From positions 30,681 to 94,680 of the forward strand of contig NZ_JNYJ01000032.1 of the NCBI RefSeq assembly GCF_000716715.1: DNA of 64,000 nucleotides. The letters are read 5' to 3'. The notes beneath the pieces were generated by a model. It was not told the origin of the DNA. It searched no databases and was given only the letters and a program-made list of their open reading frames with translations. The translations under genes and the position numbers were made by a program. Every line of letters begins with the position of its first letter. Position 1 is the first letter of the stretch. The DNA is from Dactylosporangium aurantiacum (GTDB lineage Bacteria > Actinomycetota > Actinomycetes > Mycobacteriales > Micromonosporaceae). This document shows, in pieces, positions 55,482 through 64,000 of this stretch.

Positions 55482-56889
55482 TGTGCTTGCTGGTCGGTAC
55501 GCGTCGCCTGAGCTCGTGGCGATCTGGTCGCCCGAGGAGAAGGTCCGGTTGGAGCGGCGGCTGTGGCTCGCCGTGCTCACCGCGCAGCGGGACCTCGGGG
55601 TGGCGGTGCCCGACGGGGTGGTCGAGGACTACCGGCGGGTGCTCGACGACGTCGACCTGACCAGCATCGCCGAGCGGGAGCGGGTCACCCGGCACGACGT
55701 GAAGGCGCGCATCGAGGAGTTCTCCGAGCTCGCCGGGCACGAGCACATCCACAAGGGCATGACGTCGCGGGACCTGACGGAGAACGTCGAACAGCTGCAG
55801 ATCCGCAGGTCGCTGGAGCTGGTCCGGGACCGGATGGTGGCCGCCCTCGCGCGGCTCGCGGCGCGGGCCCGGCAGCACGACGAGCTGGTCATGGTCGGGC
55901 GGTCGCACAACGTACCGGCGCAGGCCACCACCCTCGGCAAGCGGTTCGCCAGCGCGGCGGAGGAGCTGCTCATCGCGTACCAGCGCATCGACGACCTGCT
56001 CGGGCGCTACCCGCTGCGCGGGATCAAGGGGCCGGTCGGCACCGCGGCCGACCAGCTGGACCTGCTCGGCGGGGACGCGGACAAGGCCGCCGAGCTGGAG
56101 CGGCGGGTCGCCGAGCACCTCGGCTTCGCCAACGTGCTGACCAGCGTCGGCCAGGTGTACCCGCGCTCGCTGGACTTCGACGTGGTGTCGGCGCTCGCCC
56201 AGGCGGTCGCCGGGCCGTCCAGCCTGGCGACCACGATCCGGCTGATGGCCGGGTACGAGCTGGCGACCGAGGGGTTCAAGAAGGGGCAGGTCGGCTCCTC
56301 GGCGATGCCGCACAAGATGAACACCCGCTCCTGCGAGCGGGTCAACGGGCTCGCCGTGATCACCCGCGGCTACCTGTCGATGGTGGGCGAGCTCGCCGGC
56401 GACCAGTGGAACGAGGGCGACGTGTCCTGCTCCGTGGTGCGCCGGGTGGCGCTGCCCGACGCGTTCTTCGCCGTCGACGGGCTGTTCGCCACCTTCCTCA
56501 CCGTGCTGGACGAGTTCGGGGCGTACCCGGCGGTGGTGGCCCGGGAGCTCGACCGGTACCTGCCCTTCCTGGCGACGACCCGGGTACTGGTCGCCGCCGT
56601 CGGACGGGGCGTCGGCCGTGAGGATGCTCACGAAGCGATCAAGGAGCACGCCGTCGCAGTGGCGCTCGCCATGCGCGAAAAGGGCATCCAGGACAACGAT
56701 CTGCTGCAGCGGCTCGCCGACGACGGGCGGCTGCGGCTGTCCCGGGAGGAGATCGACGCCCTGGTCGCGGACCCGAAGGAGTTCGTCGGGGCAGCATCCG
56801 CGCAGGTCAGCGCCGTGGTGGGCAAGATCGCCGAGATCGTCGCGAAGCACCCGGAGGCAGGTGGCTATGTGCCGCCGCCCATCCTGTGA
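55471..56889 (+). CDS. purB: Adenylosuccinate lyase
   Basis: Purine synthesis enzyme of 472 residues that releases fumarate from SAICAR and from adenylosuccinate. The superfamily signature GSSAMPHKMNTRSCERV is present (about residues 273-290), together with the catalytic region TSRDLTENVEQLQ and the earlier HDVKARIEEF. GTG 55471 is preferred, nine bases after GGGGAG; the frame stays open upstream but without similarity. It precedes purS, purQ and purL by about 180 bp on the same strand. Confidence 0.95.
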   Translation: MIPNVLAGRYASPELVAIWSPEEKVRLERRLWLAVLTAQRDLGVAVPDGVVEDYRRVLDDVDLTSIAERERVTRHDVKARIEEFSELAGHEHIHKGMTSRDLTENVEQLQIRRSLELVRDRMVAALARLAARARQHDELVMVGRSHNVPAQATTLGKRFASAAEELLIAYQRIDDLLGRYPLRGIKGPVGTAADQLDLLGGDADKAAELERRVAEHLGFANVLTSVGQVYPRSLDFDVVSALAQAVAGPSSLATTIRLMAGYELATEGFKKGQVGSSAMPHKMNTRSCERVNGLAVITRGYLSMVGELAGDQWNEGDVSCSVVRRVALPDAFFAVDGLFATFLTVLDEFGAYPAVVARELDRYLPFLATTRVLVAAVGRGVGREDAHEAIKEHAVAVALAMREKGIQDNDLLQRLADDGRLRLSREEIDALVADPKEFVGAASAQVSAVVGKIAEIVAKHPEAGGYVPPPIL

Positions 56890-57073
56890 GCCGCTCCGTC
56901 GCTTGGATCTTGGCGCCGGCGGGGGCCGCTAAGATGCGTCTCGGGCGATGTTTTCGGGCCGCGCCGCATGATCGACCGAACCGTGACACGGGCGGTGATC
57001 TGCGGCGTTGCCCCGCCCGGTAGGCTCGTGTCGCTCGCCCTCGAGCGCCCGACTCAACTGTCAGGAGTGCCCC

Positions 57074-57334
57074 GTGGCCCGCGTCGTGGTGGACGTCATG
57101 CTCAAACCCGAGATCCTGGACCCCCAGGGTCAGGCGGTCGCGAACGCGCTGCCACGCCTCGGCGTCGCCGACGTGGCATCCGTGCGCATCGGCAAGCGGA
57201 TCGAGATCGAGTTCGCCGGCGCCGCCGACCTCGACCGGGCCCGCGAGATCGCCGACAAGCTCCTCGCCAACCCGGTGATCGAAGACTTCACCCTGCGGGT
57301 CGAGGAGACGCCGGCCGAGGGCGAGGGCCAGTGA
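57074..57334 (+). CDS. purS: Phosphoribosylformylglycinamidine synthase subunit PurS
   Basis: An 86-residue PurS subunit, the small structural partner that joins PurQ and PurL of Gram-positive FGAM synthase. It matches the family through [19 protein letters not shown] at the start (LKPxxLDPQG motif), [18 protein letters not shown] and [15 protein letters not shown] 57074 has AGGAG upstream. Its TGA overlaps the purQ start (GTGA), so the three subunits are translated as a coupled set. Confidence 0.95.
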   Translation: MARVVVDVMLKPEILDPQGQAVANALPRLGVADVASVRIGKRIEIEFAGAADLDRAREIADKLLANPVIEDFTLRVEETPAEGEGQ

Positions 57335-58011
57335 CCGCCCGGATCGGTGTCGTCACCTTCCCCGGCTCGCTCGACGACCGCGACGCCGCCCGTGCCGTCC
57401 ACCTGACCGGCGCCGCGCCGATCTCACTGTGGCACGCCGACTCCGAGCTGTACGGGGTGGACGCGGTCATCCTGCCGGGTGGTTTCTCCTACGGGGACTA
57501 CCTGCGCGCCGGCGCCATCGCCCGGTTCTCCGCGGTCATGGAGTCGATCATCAAGGCGGCCGGCGACGGCCTGCCCGTGCTGGGCATCTGCAACGGCTTC
57601 CAGGTGCTGTGCGAGGCCCACCTGCTACCGGGTGCGCTGACCCGCAACCAGCACCTGCACTTCCGCAACCGTGACCAGGCGCTGCGCGTGGAGAGCACCG
57701 CGACCGCGTGGACGGGCGGCTTCCAGCACGGCCAGGAGATCGTCATCCCGGTCAAGAACGGCGAAGGCTGCTACATGGCCGACGAGCGCACGCTCGAAGA
57801 GCTCGAAGGCGAGGGACGGGTCGTCGCCCGGTACATCCGCGGCAACCCCAACGGCTCGCTGCACGACATCGCCGCCATCACCAACGCTGCCGGCAACGTC
57901 GTCGGGATCATGCCCCACCCGGAGCACGCCGTCGAGGTGCTGACCGGTCCGTCGATCGACGGGCTGGGCATCTTCACGTCCGTGCTCGCACACCTGGGAG
58001 CTCGTGTATGA
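57331..58011 (+). CDS. purQ: Phosphoribosylformylglycinamidine synthase subunit PurQ
   Basis: The glutaminase subunit of FGAM synthase, 226 residues, which supplies ammonia from glutamine to PurL. The class I amidotransferase nucleophile is the cysteine of GICNGFQVL, with the histidine and glutamate in MPHPEH. The N-terminus [16 protein letters not shown] and the [16 protein letters not shown] oxyanion strand are typical. It overlaps purS and purL by 4 bases each. Confidence 0.96.
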   Translation: MTARIGVVTFPGSLDDRDAARAVHLTGAAPISLWHADSELYGVDAVILPGGFSYGDYLRAGAIARFSAVMESIIKAAGDGLPVLGICNGFQVLCEAHLLPGALTRNQHLHFRNRDQALRVESTATAWTGGFQHGQEIVIPVKNGEGCYMADERTLEELEGEGRVVARYIRGNPNGSLHDIAAITNAAGNVVGIMPHPEHAVEVLTGPSIDGLGIFTSVLAHLGARV

Positions 58012-60506
58012 CCGCCACAACGGGTTTCGACACCGTCTCGCACGCCGCCGAGACCCCTGACGAAGAGCAGCCCTACGAGGAGCTCGGCCTCCGCGACGAC
58101 GAGTACGAGCGGATCCGGCAGATCCTCGGCCGCCGGCCCACCTCGTCCGAGCTGGCCATGTACTCGATCATGTGGAGCGAGCACTGCTCGTACAAGAGCA
58201 GCAAGGTCCACCTGCGCCAGTTCAGCGAGAAGGCGCCGAAGTCGGACCTGATGCTCGCCGGCATCGGCGAGAACGCCGGCGTGATCCGGATCTCCGACGA
58301 CATCGCCGTCACGTTCAAGGTCGAGTCGCACAACCACCCGAGCTTCGTCGAGCCCTACCAGGGCGCGGCGACCGGCGTCGGCGGCATCGTCCGCGACATC
58401 CTCGCCATGGGCGCCCGCCCGGTCGCGGTGATGGACCCGCTGCGCTTCGGCGCCGCCGACCACGAGGACACCAAGCGCGTCCTGCCCGGCGTCGTCGCCG
58501 GCGTCGGCGGCTACGGCAACTGCCTCGGCCTGCCCAACATCGGCGGCGAGGTCGTCTTCGACCCCTGCTACCAGGGCAACCCGCTGGTCAACGCGCTGTG
58601 CGTCGGCGTGCTGCCGGTCAACCGCCTGCAGAACAAGGAGGCACACGGCCCCGGCAACGTGGTCGTCCTCCTCGGCGCCAAGACCGGCCGCGACGGCATC
58701 GGCGGCGTGTCGGTCCTGGCCAGCGCCACCTTCAACAGCGACGGCCCGGCCCGCCGCCCGTCGGTGCAGGTCGGCGACCCGTTCATCGAGAAGCTGCTCA
58801 TCGAGAGCTGCCTCGAGCTGTACGAGCGGGAGCTCATCGTCGGTGTCCAGGACCTCGGCGGCGCCGGGCTCACCTGCGCGCTGACCGAGACCAGCGCGTC
58901 GGCCGGCACCGGCATGGACATCAACCTCAACCTGGTGCCGCTGCGCGAGGCGTCGATGGACCCGCAGGAGGTCCTGGCCAGCGAGTCGCAGGAGCGCATG
59001 CTGCTCATCGTCGAGCCGGGCAAGCTCGACGAGGTGCTCCGCGTCGCCGAGCGCTGGGGCGTCATCGCCACCGCGATCGGCCAGGTCACCGAGGGTGGCC
59101 GGCTGGTCATCAGCTGGCACGGCGAGGTCGTCGTCGACGTCCCGCCCGGCTCGCTCGTCGACGACGGCCCGGTGTATGCCCGGCCGATGCGCGAGCCCGC
59201 CGACCTGATCCTGCTGCAGGCCGACCGCGCCGAGACGCTGCCCCGGCCGCGCAGCGGCGTGGAGCTGCGCGAGACGCTGCTGCGCCTGGCCGCCAGCCCC
59301 AACCTGTGCGACAAGAGCTGGGTCACCGAGCAGTACGACCGCTACGTGCAGGGCAACACGATCCTCGCCCAGCCGGAGAACTCCGGCGTGATCCGCATCG
59401 ACGAGCAGACCGGCCTCGGCATCGCCCTGTCCGTCGACGGCAACGCCCGGTACGCGCGGCTCGACCCGTACAACGGCGCGAAGCTCGCCCTCGCGGAGTC
59501 CTACCGCAACGTCGCCGCCTCCGGCGCCACGCCCCTCGCGGTCACCAACTGCCTCAACTTCGGCTCGCCGGAGGACCCCCAGGTCATGTGGCAGTTCGCC
59601 GAAGCGGTCCGGGGTCTCGCCGACGGCTGCGCCGAGCTGGGCATCCCGGTCACCGGCGGCAACGTCAGCTTCTACAACTCCACCGGCCCGCAGGCCATCC
59701 ACCCGACCCCGGTCGTCGGCGTCCTCGGCGTGATCTCCAACGTGGGCACCCGCGTCCCGATGGGCTTCGGCGGCGACAGCGACGTCATCGTCCTGCTCGG
59801 CGAGACCGGCGAGGAGCTGTCCGGCTCCGAGTGGGCCTGGGTGACGCACAACCACCTCGGCGGCCAGCCGCCGCGGGTCAACCTGGTCCGCGAGCGCATC
59901 CTCGCCTCGGTCCTCACCGAGGCGTGCGAGCGCGGCCACCTGTCCTCCGCGCACGACCTCTCCGACGGCGGCCTCGCCCAGGCCCTCGTCGAGGCGACGC
60001 TGCGCTACGACCACGGCGCCAACATCACGCTGCCGGAGGGGCTCAACCCGTTCGTCGCGCTCTTCTCCGAGTCGACGGCCCGGGCCTTGGTCTCGGTGCC
60101 GCGCGGCCACGAGAAGGCGTTCACCGCCCTGTGCGCCCAGCACGGCCTGCCGGCCACGGTCATCGGCACCGTCGACGGGCGCAGCCGGGCCCTGGACGTG
60201 CGGGGGCAGTTCACGATCTCGCTGGACGAGCTGCGGTCGGCGTGGAAGGGCACGCTGCCGGCCCTGTTCGGCGACGTGTCGACGGAGGCGCCGTCGTACG
60301 CCGCTCCTGAGGCCGCGGCTGCGTCCGGAGTTGAGGACATTTCGGACAAACCGGTCTCGGGTGGTGGCATCTTCGAGCCGGTCGCGGCGCCGGAGGTGCC
60401 CGAGGTGCCGTCGACGCCTTCCCTGTCGAAGGCCACGGACGCCGGTACCGACGCCGACGCCGACGGCCCGGAGGACTCCGCGCCGCCCGCCGATCCCGAC
60501 GCCTGA
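58008..60506 (+). CDS. purL: Phosphoribosylformylglycinamidine synthase subunit PurL
   Basis: The synthase subunit of FGAM synthase, 832 residues, which uses ATP and ammonia to convert FGAR to FGAM. Typical segments: [53 protein letters not shown] and the C-terminal SDGGLAQAL. Small PurL proteins normally end near residue 750 after the ELRSAWKG and ALFG region. Here about 75 extra residues follow, rich in Ala, Pro, Glu and Asp and ending in an acidic stretch, with no recognisable domain. ATG 58008 overlaps purQ. Confidence 0.95.
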   Translation: MTATTGFDTVSHAAETPDEEQPYEELGLRDDEYERIRQILGRRPTSSELAMYSIMWSEHCSYKSSKVHLRQFSEKAPKSDLMLAGIGENAGVIRISDDIAVTFKVESHNHPSFVEPYQGAATGVGGIVRDILAMGARPVAVMDPLRFGAADHEDTKRVLPGVVAGVGGYGNCLGLPNIGGEVVFDPCYQGNPLVNALCVGVLPVNRLQNKEAHGPGNVVVLLGAKTGRDGIGGVSVLASATFNSDGPARRPSVQVGDPFIEKLLIESCLELYERELIVGVQDLGGAGLTCALTETSASAGTGMDINLNLVPLREASMDPQEVLASESQERMLLIVEPGKLDEVLRVAERWGVIATAIGQVTEGGRLVISWHGEVVVDVPPGSLVDDGPVYARPMREPADLILLQADRAETLPRPRSGVELRETLLRLAASPNLCDKSWVTEQYDRYVQGNTILAQPENSGVIRIDEQTGLGIALSVDGNARYARLDPYNGAKLALAESYRNVAASGATPLAVTNCLNFGSPEDPQVMWQFAEAVRGLADGCAELGIPVTGGNVSFYNSTGPQAIHPTPVVGVLGVISNVGTRVPMGFGGDSDVIVLLGETGEELSGSEWAWVTHNHLGGQPPRVNLVRERILASVLTEACERGHLSSAHDLSDGGLAQALVEATLRYDHGANITLPEGLNPFVALFSESTARALVSVPRGHEKAFTALCAQHGLPATVIGTVDGRSRALDVRGQFTISLDELRSAWKGTLPALFGDVSTEAPSYAAPEAAAASGVEDISDKPVSGGGIFEPVAAPEVPEVPSTPSLSKATDAGTDADADGPEDSAPPADPDA

Positions 60507-60508
60507 CG

Positions 60509-61264
60509 ATGACCGAAGGCGTCTTCAGCCAGCCCGGCTCCGGCGCCCGTTTCGACTGGGGACCAGCAGGCGCCGCCGAACTGGCGCGCGTCTGCTCGGT
60601 CCTCGTCGTCGTCGACGTCCTGTCCTTCTCCACCGCGGTCGACATCGCCGTCGGCCGCGGCATGCGCGTCCACCCGTTCCCGTGGAGCGACCAGGCCCGC
60701 GCGTACGCCGACAGGATCGGCGCCGCGGTCGCCGTGGGCCGCAAACAGGCCTCGGACGCCTCACCGTGGTCCCTGTCCCCGGCCGCGCTGCAGAACGCCC
60801 CCTTCGTGGCCGAACTGGTCCTGCCGTCCCCGAACGGCGCGTCGATCTGCTCAGCGGCCGCCTCGACGGGCGTGCCGGTGGTCGCCGCCTGCCTCCGCAA
60901 CGCCCCCGCCGTCGCCCGCTGGCTGCACGCCCAGGCCTTCGGCACACCGACCCGCCCGGTCGGCGTGGTGGCCGCCGGCGAGCTCTGGCCGGACGGCACT
61001 CTCCGCCCGTGTGTCGAGGACCTGTTGGGCGCCGCGGCGGTCCTGGACGGCCTGTCGATGCTCGGGGTCCCGCTGTCCGTGGAGGCCGCGGTCAGCCTGG
61101 CGGCGCTCGCCTCGGTCCGCAACGTGCCGGCCGCGGTGCGACGGTGCGTGAGCGGCCAGGAGCTGATCCAGCGCGGCTTCGCCGACGACGTGAAGCTCGC
61201 CGTCCAGGTAGGCACCTCACACACGGTGCCGGTGCTGACGGGGCAGTCCTTCGCCCCTGCCTGA
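60509..61264 (+). CDS. 2-phosphosulfolactate phosphatase family (ComB-like)
   Basis: A 251-residue protein of the ComB family, seen in CSVLVVVDVLSFSTAVDIAVGRG, the LVLPSPNGASICSAA block, VVAACLRNAPAVARW and GVVAAGELWPDGTLRPCVEDLLGAA. In methanogens ComB removes phosphate from 2-phosphosulfolactate on the way to coenzyme M. Actinomycetes do not make coenzyme M, so the real substrate here is probably different. ATG 60509 starts two bases after the purL stop, so it is probably cotranscribed with the purine genes. Confidence 0.85.
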   Translation: MTEGVFSQPGSGARFDWGPAGAAELARVCSVLVVVDVLSFSTAVDIAVGRGMRVHPFPWSDQARAYADRIGAAVAVGRKQASDASPWSLSPAALQNAPFVAELVLPSPNGASICSAAASTGVPVVAACLRNAPAVARWLHAQAFGTPTRPVGVVAAGELWPDGTLRPCVEDLLGAAAVLDGLSMLGVPLSVEAAVSLAALASVRNVPAAVRRCVSGQELIQRGFADDVKLAVQVGTSHTVPVLTGQSFAPA

Positions 61265-61301
61265 ACGGGCCGGACAGCAGCGGTCTGCTGAGGAGACACT
61301 G

Positions 61302-61386
61302 CGGAGGGCGTGGGATTCGAACCCACGATGAGTTTCCTCATACCGGTTTTCAAGACCAGCGCCATCGGCCACTAGGCGAGCCCTCC
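61302..61386 (-). tRNA. tRNA-Ser (anticodon UGA)
   Basis: A class II tRNA with a 7-bp acceptor stem (GGAGGGC with GCCCTCC), discriminator G, anticodon stem-loop CTGGT-CTTGAAA-ACCGG with anticodon TGA, a long variable arm (TATGAGGAAACTCATC region) and a T loop within GGGTTCGAATCCC. The 3' CCA is not encoded. It lies convergent to the ComB-like gene. A small hairpin CAGCAG-CGGT-CTGCTG (61275-61290) separates them. Confidence 0.96.
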
Positions 61387-61519
61387 AGTGGAACGCGGAC
61401 CAGTCTGCCAGATCGCTTCGCCGCGTCGGTGGTCACCCGTGTGAGGGAGGCCGGACGTCAGGCGGGCGGTGGCGGACTGGGCGACCGCGACCAGATGACA
61501 TCTTGACACTCCGCTGCAA

Positions 61520-61533
61520 ATGCCGCGCGGCAT
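61520..61533. promoter_or_regulatory. 14-bp perfect palindrome upstream of mucin-like gene
   Basis: ATGCCGCGCGGCAT is a perfect palindrome 60 bp upstream of the start at 61593. A TTGACA hexamer lies at 61503-61508, a candidate -35 element, but no clear -10 sequence is seen at 17 bp from it. It could be an operator. Confidence 0.35.
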
Positions 61534-61592
61534 AAAGGTGACCTGCGCAGACTCAGGGCTGCAGGTGGGAGCTACAGGCGGGGGCCAAGGTC

Positions 61593-62216
61593 ATGCACGT
61601 GTTCTTCAACGATCCTCGGGTCGCGTACGTCACCCGGCACCGGCGCGTCGTGCGGCATCCGTTGCTGGCGCTGATCGCCGGCGGGGTGGGGGTGGCGGCG
61701 TTGGGGGTGGCGATCGGCTCGGCCGGGTGGGAGCCGCCGCGGCACGGCGGCGGGGCGGGGGCGCAGGGGGAGGTGCCGCGGGGGATGGTGACGCCCGACC
61801 CGGTGCGGGAGATCCACCTGTACGACGTGCCCGCCGCGCCCCAGCCCGTCCTGGGTCCCACCGGCTCGCCGGCCCGGGTGCTGGCCGGGCCGCGGGCGCC
61901 GGGACCGGTCAAGGCGCCGGTGCGGCGGATCGAGAAGACCACGACAGGCCCCGTGAGCCGGCCGGCGACCGCACAGCCGCCCACGGAGCCCACCACAAGC
62001 CCGACACCAGAGCCGACAGCCAGCCCGACAGGTAGCCCGACAGATAGCCCGACAGCAAGCCCGACAGTCGAGCCGACCGTAGACCCGACACAGGAGCCGA
62101 CAGCAGGCCCGGCGAGCGAAGCGCCCGTCATGGAGCCGACCGCCTGGCGCCCGGGGTGGCATCACCACGAAGGCCGGGGGCATTGGCCGTGGGAGCGGAC
62201 CCCGCCCACGCCCTAG
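61593..62216 (+). CDS. Membrane-anchored Thr/Pro-rich (mucin-like) protein
   Basis: A 207-residue protein with a short basic N-terminus and one hydrophobic helix (LLALIAGGVGVAALGVAIGSAG, about residues 24-45), so it is probably anchored with its bulk outside. About 55 residues near the C-terminus form a run of TxSPT/TxEPT-type units (for example PTASPTGSPTDSPTASPT), a likely O-mannosylation target in actinomycetes. The end is His/Trp/Arg-rich (WHHHEGRGHWPWERT). No enzymatic domain is seen. A GGGGCCAAGG stretch precedes ATG 61593. Function unknown. Confidence 0.7.
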   Translation: MHVFFNDPRVAYVTRHRRVVRHPLLALIAGGVGVAALGVAIGSAGWEPPRHGGGAGAQGEVPRGMVTPDPVREIHLYDVPAAPQPVLGPTGSPARVLAGPRAPGPVKAPVRRIEKTTTGPVSRPATAQPPTEPTTSPTPEPTASPTGSPTDSPTASPTVEPTVDPTQEPTAGPASEAPVMEPTAWRPGWHHHEGRGHWPWERTPPTP

Positions 62217-62257
62217 TACGGGAGCACGGCCCGCGACCATGGTCCAAAATGGTCCGC

Positions 62258-63214
62258 ATGCGCGCGATCACGATCGAGCAGCCGGGTGGTCCTGAGGTAC
62301 TGCGGTGGACCGAGGTGCCGGATCCGGTGCCGGGGCAGGACGAGGTGCTGATCGAGGTCCACGCGGCCGGGGTGAACCGGGCCGACGTGCTGCAGCGGCA
62401 GGGGTTCTACCCGCCGCCGGAGGGGGCGCCGCCGTATCCGGGCATGGAGGTGTCCGGTCGCATCGTCGGGGCCGGCGCCGGTACCCACCACTGGCACGCC
62501 GGGCAGGAGGTCTGCGCGCTGATCCCGGGTGGGGGGTACGCCGAGCTGGCGGTGGCGCACGTCGGGCAGCTGCTGCCGGTGCCGCGGAATGTGACGCTGG
62601 AGGACGCGGCGGCGCTGCCGGAGGTGGCGGCGACGGTGTTCTCCAACGTGGTGGACGTGGCGGGGATCAAGCCGGGGGAGACGCTGCTGGTGCACGGCGG
62701 CGGCAGCGGCATCGGGACGTTCGCGGTGCAGCTGGGCAAGGCACTCGGCGCGCACGTGGTCACGACGGCGCGCAAGACCAAGCACGACGCGCTGACCGCG
62801 CTCGGGGCGGACCGGGTGATCGACTACACGGCCGAGGACTTCAGCGCGACGGTGAAGGCCGACGTCATCCTCGACATCATCGGCGGGGCGTACCTCGGGG
62901 CCAACGTGAAGGCACTCAACGAGGGCGGCCGGCTCGTGGTGATCGGGATGCAGGGCGGCCGGAAGGCCGAGCTGGACCTGGCGGCGCTGCTGGCAAAGCG
63001 GGGCAGTGTGTTCGCCACGGCGCTGCGGTCACGGTCGATCGCGCAGAAGACGGCCATCATCCGGGGCGTCCGCGAGGAGGTCTGGCCCCTGATCGACGAA
63101 GGGCTGATCGGTCCGGTCGTGGACAGCCGGGTGCCGCTGCCGGACGCCGCCGAGGCGCACCGCCTGATGGAGTCGAGCGGGCACTTCGGAAAGATCATCC
63201 TCACCCGTCCGTGA
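62258..63214 (+). CDS. NAD(P)H:quinone oxidoreductase (PIG3/QOR-like)
   Basis: A 318-residue medium-chain reductase without the structural zinc site. Features: the N-terminal GGPEVLRWTEVPDPVPG, GVNRADVLQRQGFYPPPEG typical of PIG3-type quinone oxidoreductases, and the nucleotide motif VHGGGSGIGTFAVQLGKALG. It reduces quinones or enones with NADPH and protects against redox-cycling compounds. ATG 62258 is preferred; ATG 62249 is three codons upstream. Its 3' end overlaps that of the convergent SoxR-type gene by 14 bp. Confidence 0.92.
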   Translation: MRAITIEQPGGPEVLRWTEVPDPVPGQDEVLIEVHAAGVNRADVLQRQGFYPPPEGAPPYPGMEVSGRIVGAGAGTHHWHAGQEVCALIPGGGYAELAVAHVGQLLPVPRNVTLEDAAALPEVAATVFSNVVDVAGIKPGETLLVHGGGSGIGTFAVQLGKALGAHVVTTARKTKHDALTALGADRVIDYTAEDFSATVKADVILDIIGGAYLGANVKALNEGGRLVVIGMQGGRKAELDLAALLAKRGSVFATALRSRSIAQKTAIIRGVREEVWPLIDEGLIGPVVDSRVPLPDAAEAHRLMESSGHFGKIILTRP

Positions 63215-63755
63215 CGGGCGCGGCCGCAGAACGGGAAGGTGCCGCGGGCGAAGGCGACGGCCCGACCCCGAAGACGACCGGCACCGGCGTCGAGGGCGCA
63301 GGCGAAGGCGCAGGAGCGGGCGAGGAAGCCAGGATCACCGGCCCGGGCCCGCGGGCCGCCAGCCGGTCCTCCGGGTTCGCCAGCTGGCAGTGCGTCAGCG
63401 ACAGGCACCCGCACCCGATGCACCCCGTCAACGTGTCCCGCAGCCGCTCGAGCAGCGCGATCTGCTCGTCCAGGTGCACCCGCCAGTTGCGCGACAGCCG
63501 GGCCCAGTCCCCCCGGGTCGGGGTGCGGTTGGCCGGCAGGGAGGCCAGGGCGTCCTTGATGGTCTCCAAGGGGATGCCGACCTGCGCGGAGATCCTGATG
63601 AACGCGACCCGCCGCAGCGCGGAGCGCTCATACCGTCGCTGGTTGCCGCCGGTGCGGGTCGAGTGGATCAGGCCGAGCTTCTCGTAGAAGCGCAGCGCCG
63701 ACGGGGCGACCCCGCTGCGCGCCGAGAGTTCACCGATCGTGAGGAGCTCAGCCAT
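63201..63755 (-). CDS. soxR: SoxR-type redox-sensing MerR regulator
   Basis: A 184-residue MerR-family regulator with the [2Fe-2S] motif of SoxR: Cys112, Cys115, Cys117 and Cys123 (C-x2-C-x-C-x5-C in GCIGCGCLSLTHC). The N-terminal winged helix reads LTIGELSARSGVAPSALRFYE. Actinobacterial SoxR senses redox-active small molecules and switches on reductases and exporters. Normal SoxR ends near 150 residues, but here an Ala/Pro/Ser-rich tail of about 45 residues follows CQLANPEDRLAARGPG, partly encoded by DNA shared with the quinone reductase gene. That neighbour is a plausible target, although no clear sox box is visible before it. Confidence 0.93.
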   Translation of the reverse strand: MAELLTIGELSARSGVAPSALRFYEKLGLIHSTRTGGNQRRYERSALRRVAFIRISAQVGIPLETIKDALASLPANRTPTRGDWARLSRNWRVHLDEQIALLERLRDTLTGCIGCGCLSLTHCQLANPEDRLAARGPGPVILASSPAPAPSPAPSTPVPVVFGVGPSPSPAAPSRSAAAPVTDG

Positions 63756-63759
63756 ACGG

Positions 63760-64000
63760 TCAGCGCTTGGTCGAGGGCTTACGGACGCGCTCGCGGGACA
63801 GGATCCAGAGGGCTTCGACGCCGTCTTTCCAGGTGATCTTCTTGCCTTCTTCGCGGGTGCGGGCGCGGTAGCTGATCGGCACCTCGTAGGGGCGGTGCAG
63901 CTTGAAGCAGGTCTCCAGGTCGCCGAGGTAGCAGTTGTACAGCATGTTCGCGGCGGTGGTGACGGCCTTGTTGCCCATCACGTACCAGAAGGAGAAGGAG
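63760..64000 (-). CDS. Family 2 glycosyltransferase, 3' end only
   Basis: The gene runs off the right edge, and only its last 79 codons or so are present. The readable part SFSFWYVMGNKAVTTAANMLYNCYLGDLETCFKLHR (key pieces WYVMGNKAVTTAANMLYN and DLETCFKL), then SYRARTREEGKKITWKDG, matches the C-terminal part of soluble dolichol-phosphate-mannose-synthase-like GT2 enzymes: the DxETCxK motif and the final EGKKI-WKDG helix. The sugar is unknown. It ends 4 bp before the soxR-type start codon on the same strand. Confidence 0.85.
   Translation of the reverse strand, partial: SFSFWYVMGNKAVTTAANMLYNCYLGDLETCFKLHRPYEVPISYRARTREEGKKITWKDGVEALWILSRERVRKPSTKR

Overview
This is a very GC-rich (roughly 70% or more by eye) actinomycete chromosome segment with GTG-rich starts, many 4-base gene overlaps and dense coding on both strands. 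The mix of genes (conservon-type kinase, ECF42 sigma factor, actinobacterial purSQL order, mycobacterial-type htdX-fabG4-fadA2) suggests a filamentous actinomycete. A member of the Micromonosporaceae is my best guess, but that is inference.

Layout. 0-9 kb: an SDR/TetR divergent pair with a palindromic operator, a secreted GH87 alpha-1,3-glucanase, a Tat-type amidohydrolase, TsaC/Sua5, an FAD monooxygenase diverging from a TetR gene across twin operators, and a glyoxalase-fold protein. 9-19.7 kb: a GT-C-like membrane protein with a small membrane-anchored partner, GNAT, LysE exporter, ECF42 sigma factor, gamma-glutamyltransferase, GlxA-type regulator, MFS transporter, and an ALDH7-like dehydrogenase with a YbjN-like partner. 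19.7-28 kb: an HTH protein, HAAS and MarR genes, and a 1911-residue secreted alpha-amylase/pullulanase fusion. 28-33.4 kb: a CvnA-like kinase and CvnB-like roadblock protein translationally coupled to a TAXI lipoprotein, then a threonine dehydratase. 33.37-33.57 kb: a cluster of DnaA-box-like sequences in a non-coding stretch. 33.8-38.5 kb: oligopeptidase B, a lipoprotein hydrolase, a LexA-type box and a GlcE-like oxidoreductase.

39-52 kb is the most distinctive part. A plus-strand operon (acyl carrier protein, ketoreductase, AMP ligase, LuxE, LuxC, GtrB-like GT2) converges on a minus-strand gene set (FabG4-like reductase, MaoC dehydratase, large GT-C membrane protein, WecE-like aminotransferase, GtrA flippase). 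About 930 bp of non-coding minisatellites separates them, including three arrays that all have a 17-bp period. No luciferase is present. The simplest reading is that an acyl or aldehyde group is made on the carrier protein and used in a cell-surface glycan carrying a 4-amino-6-deoxy sugar; this is inference.

52-64 kb: fadA2, an orphan fused permease, a truncated winged-helix gene, purB, the coupled purS-purQ-purL set with an unusual PurL tail, a ComB-like phosphatase, tRNA-Ser(UGA), a mucin-like membrane protein, a quinone oxidoreductase overlapping a soxR-type gene, and the 3' end of a GT2 gene that runs off the window.
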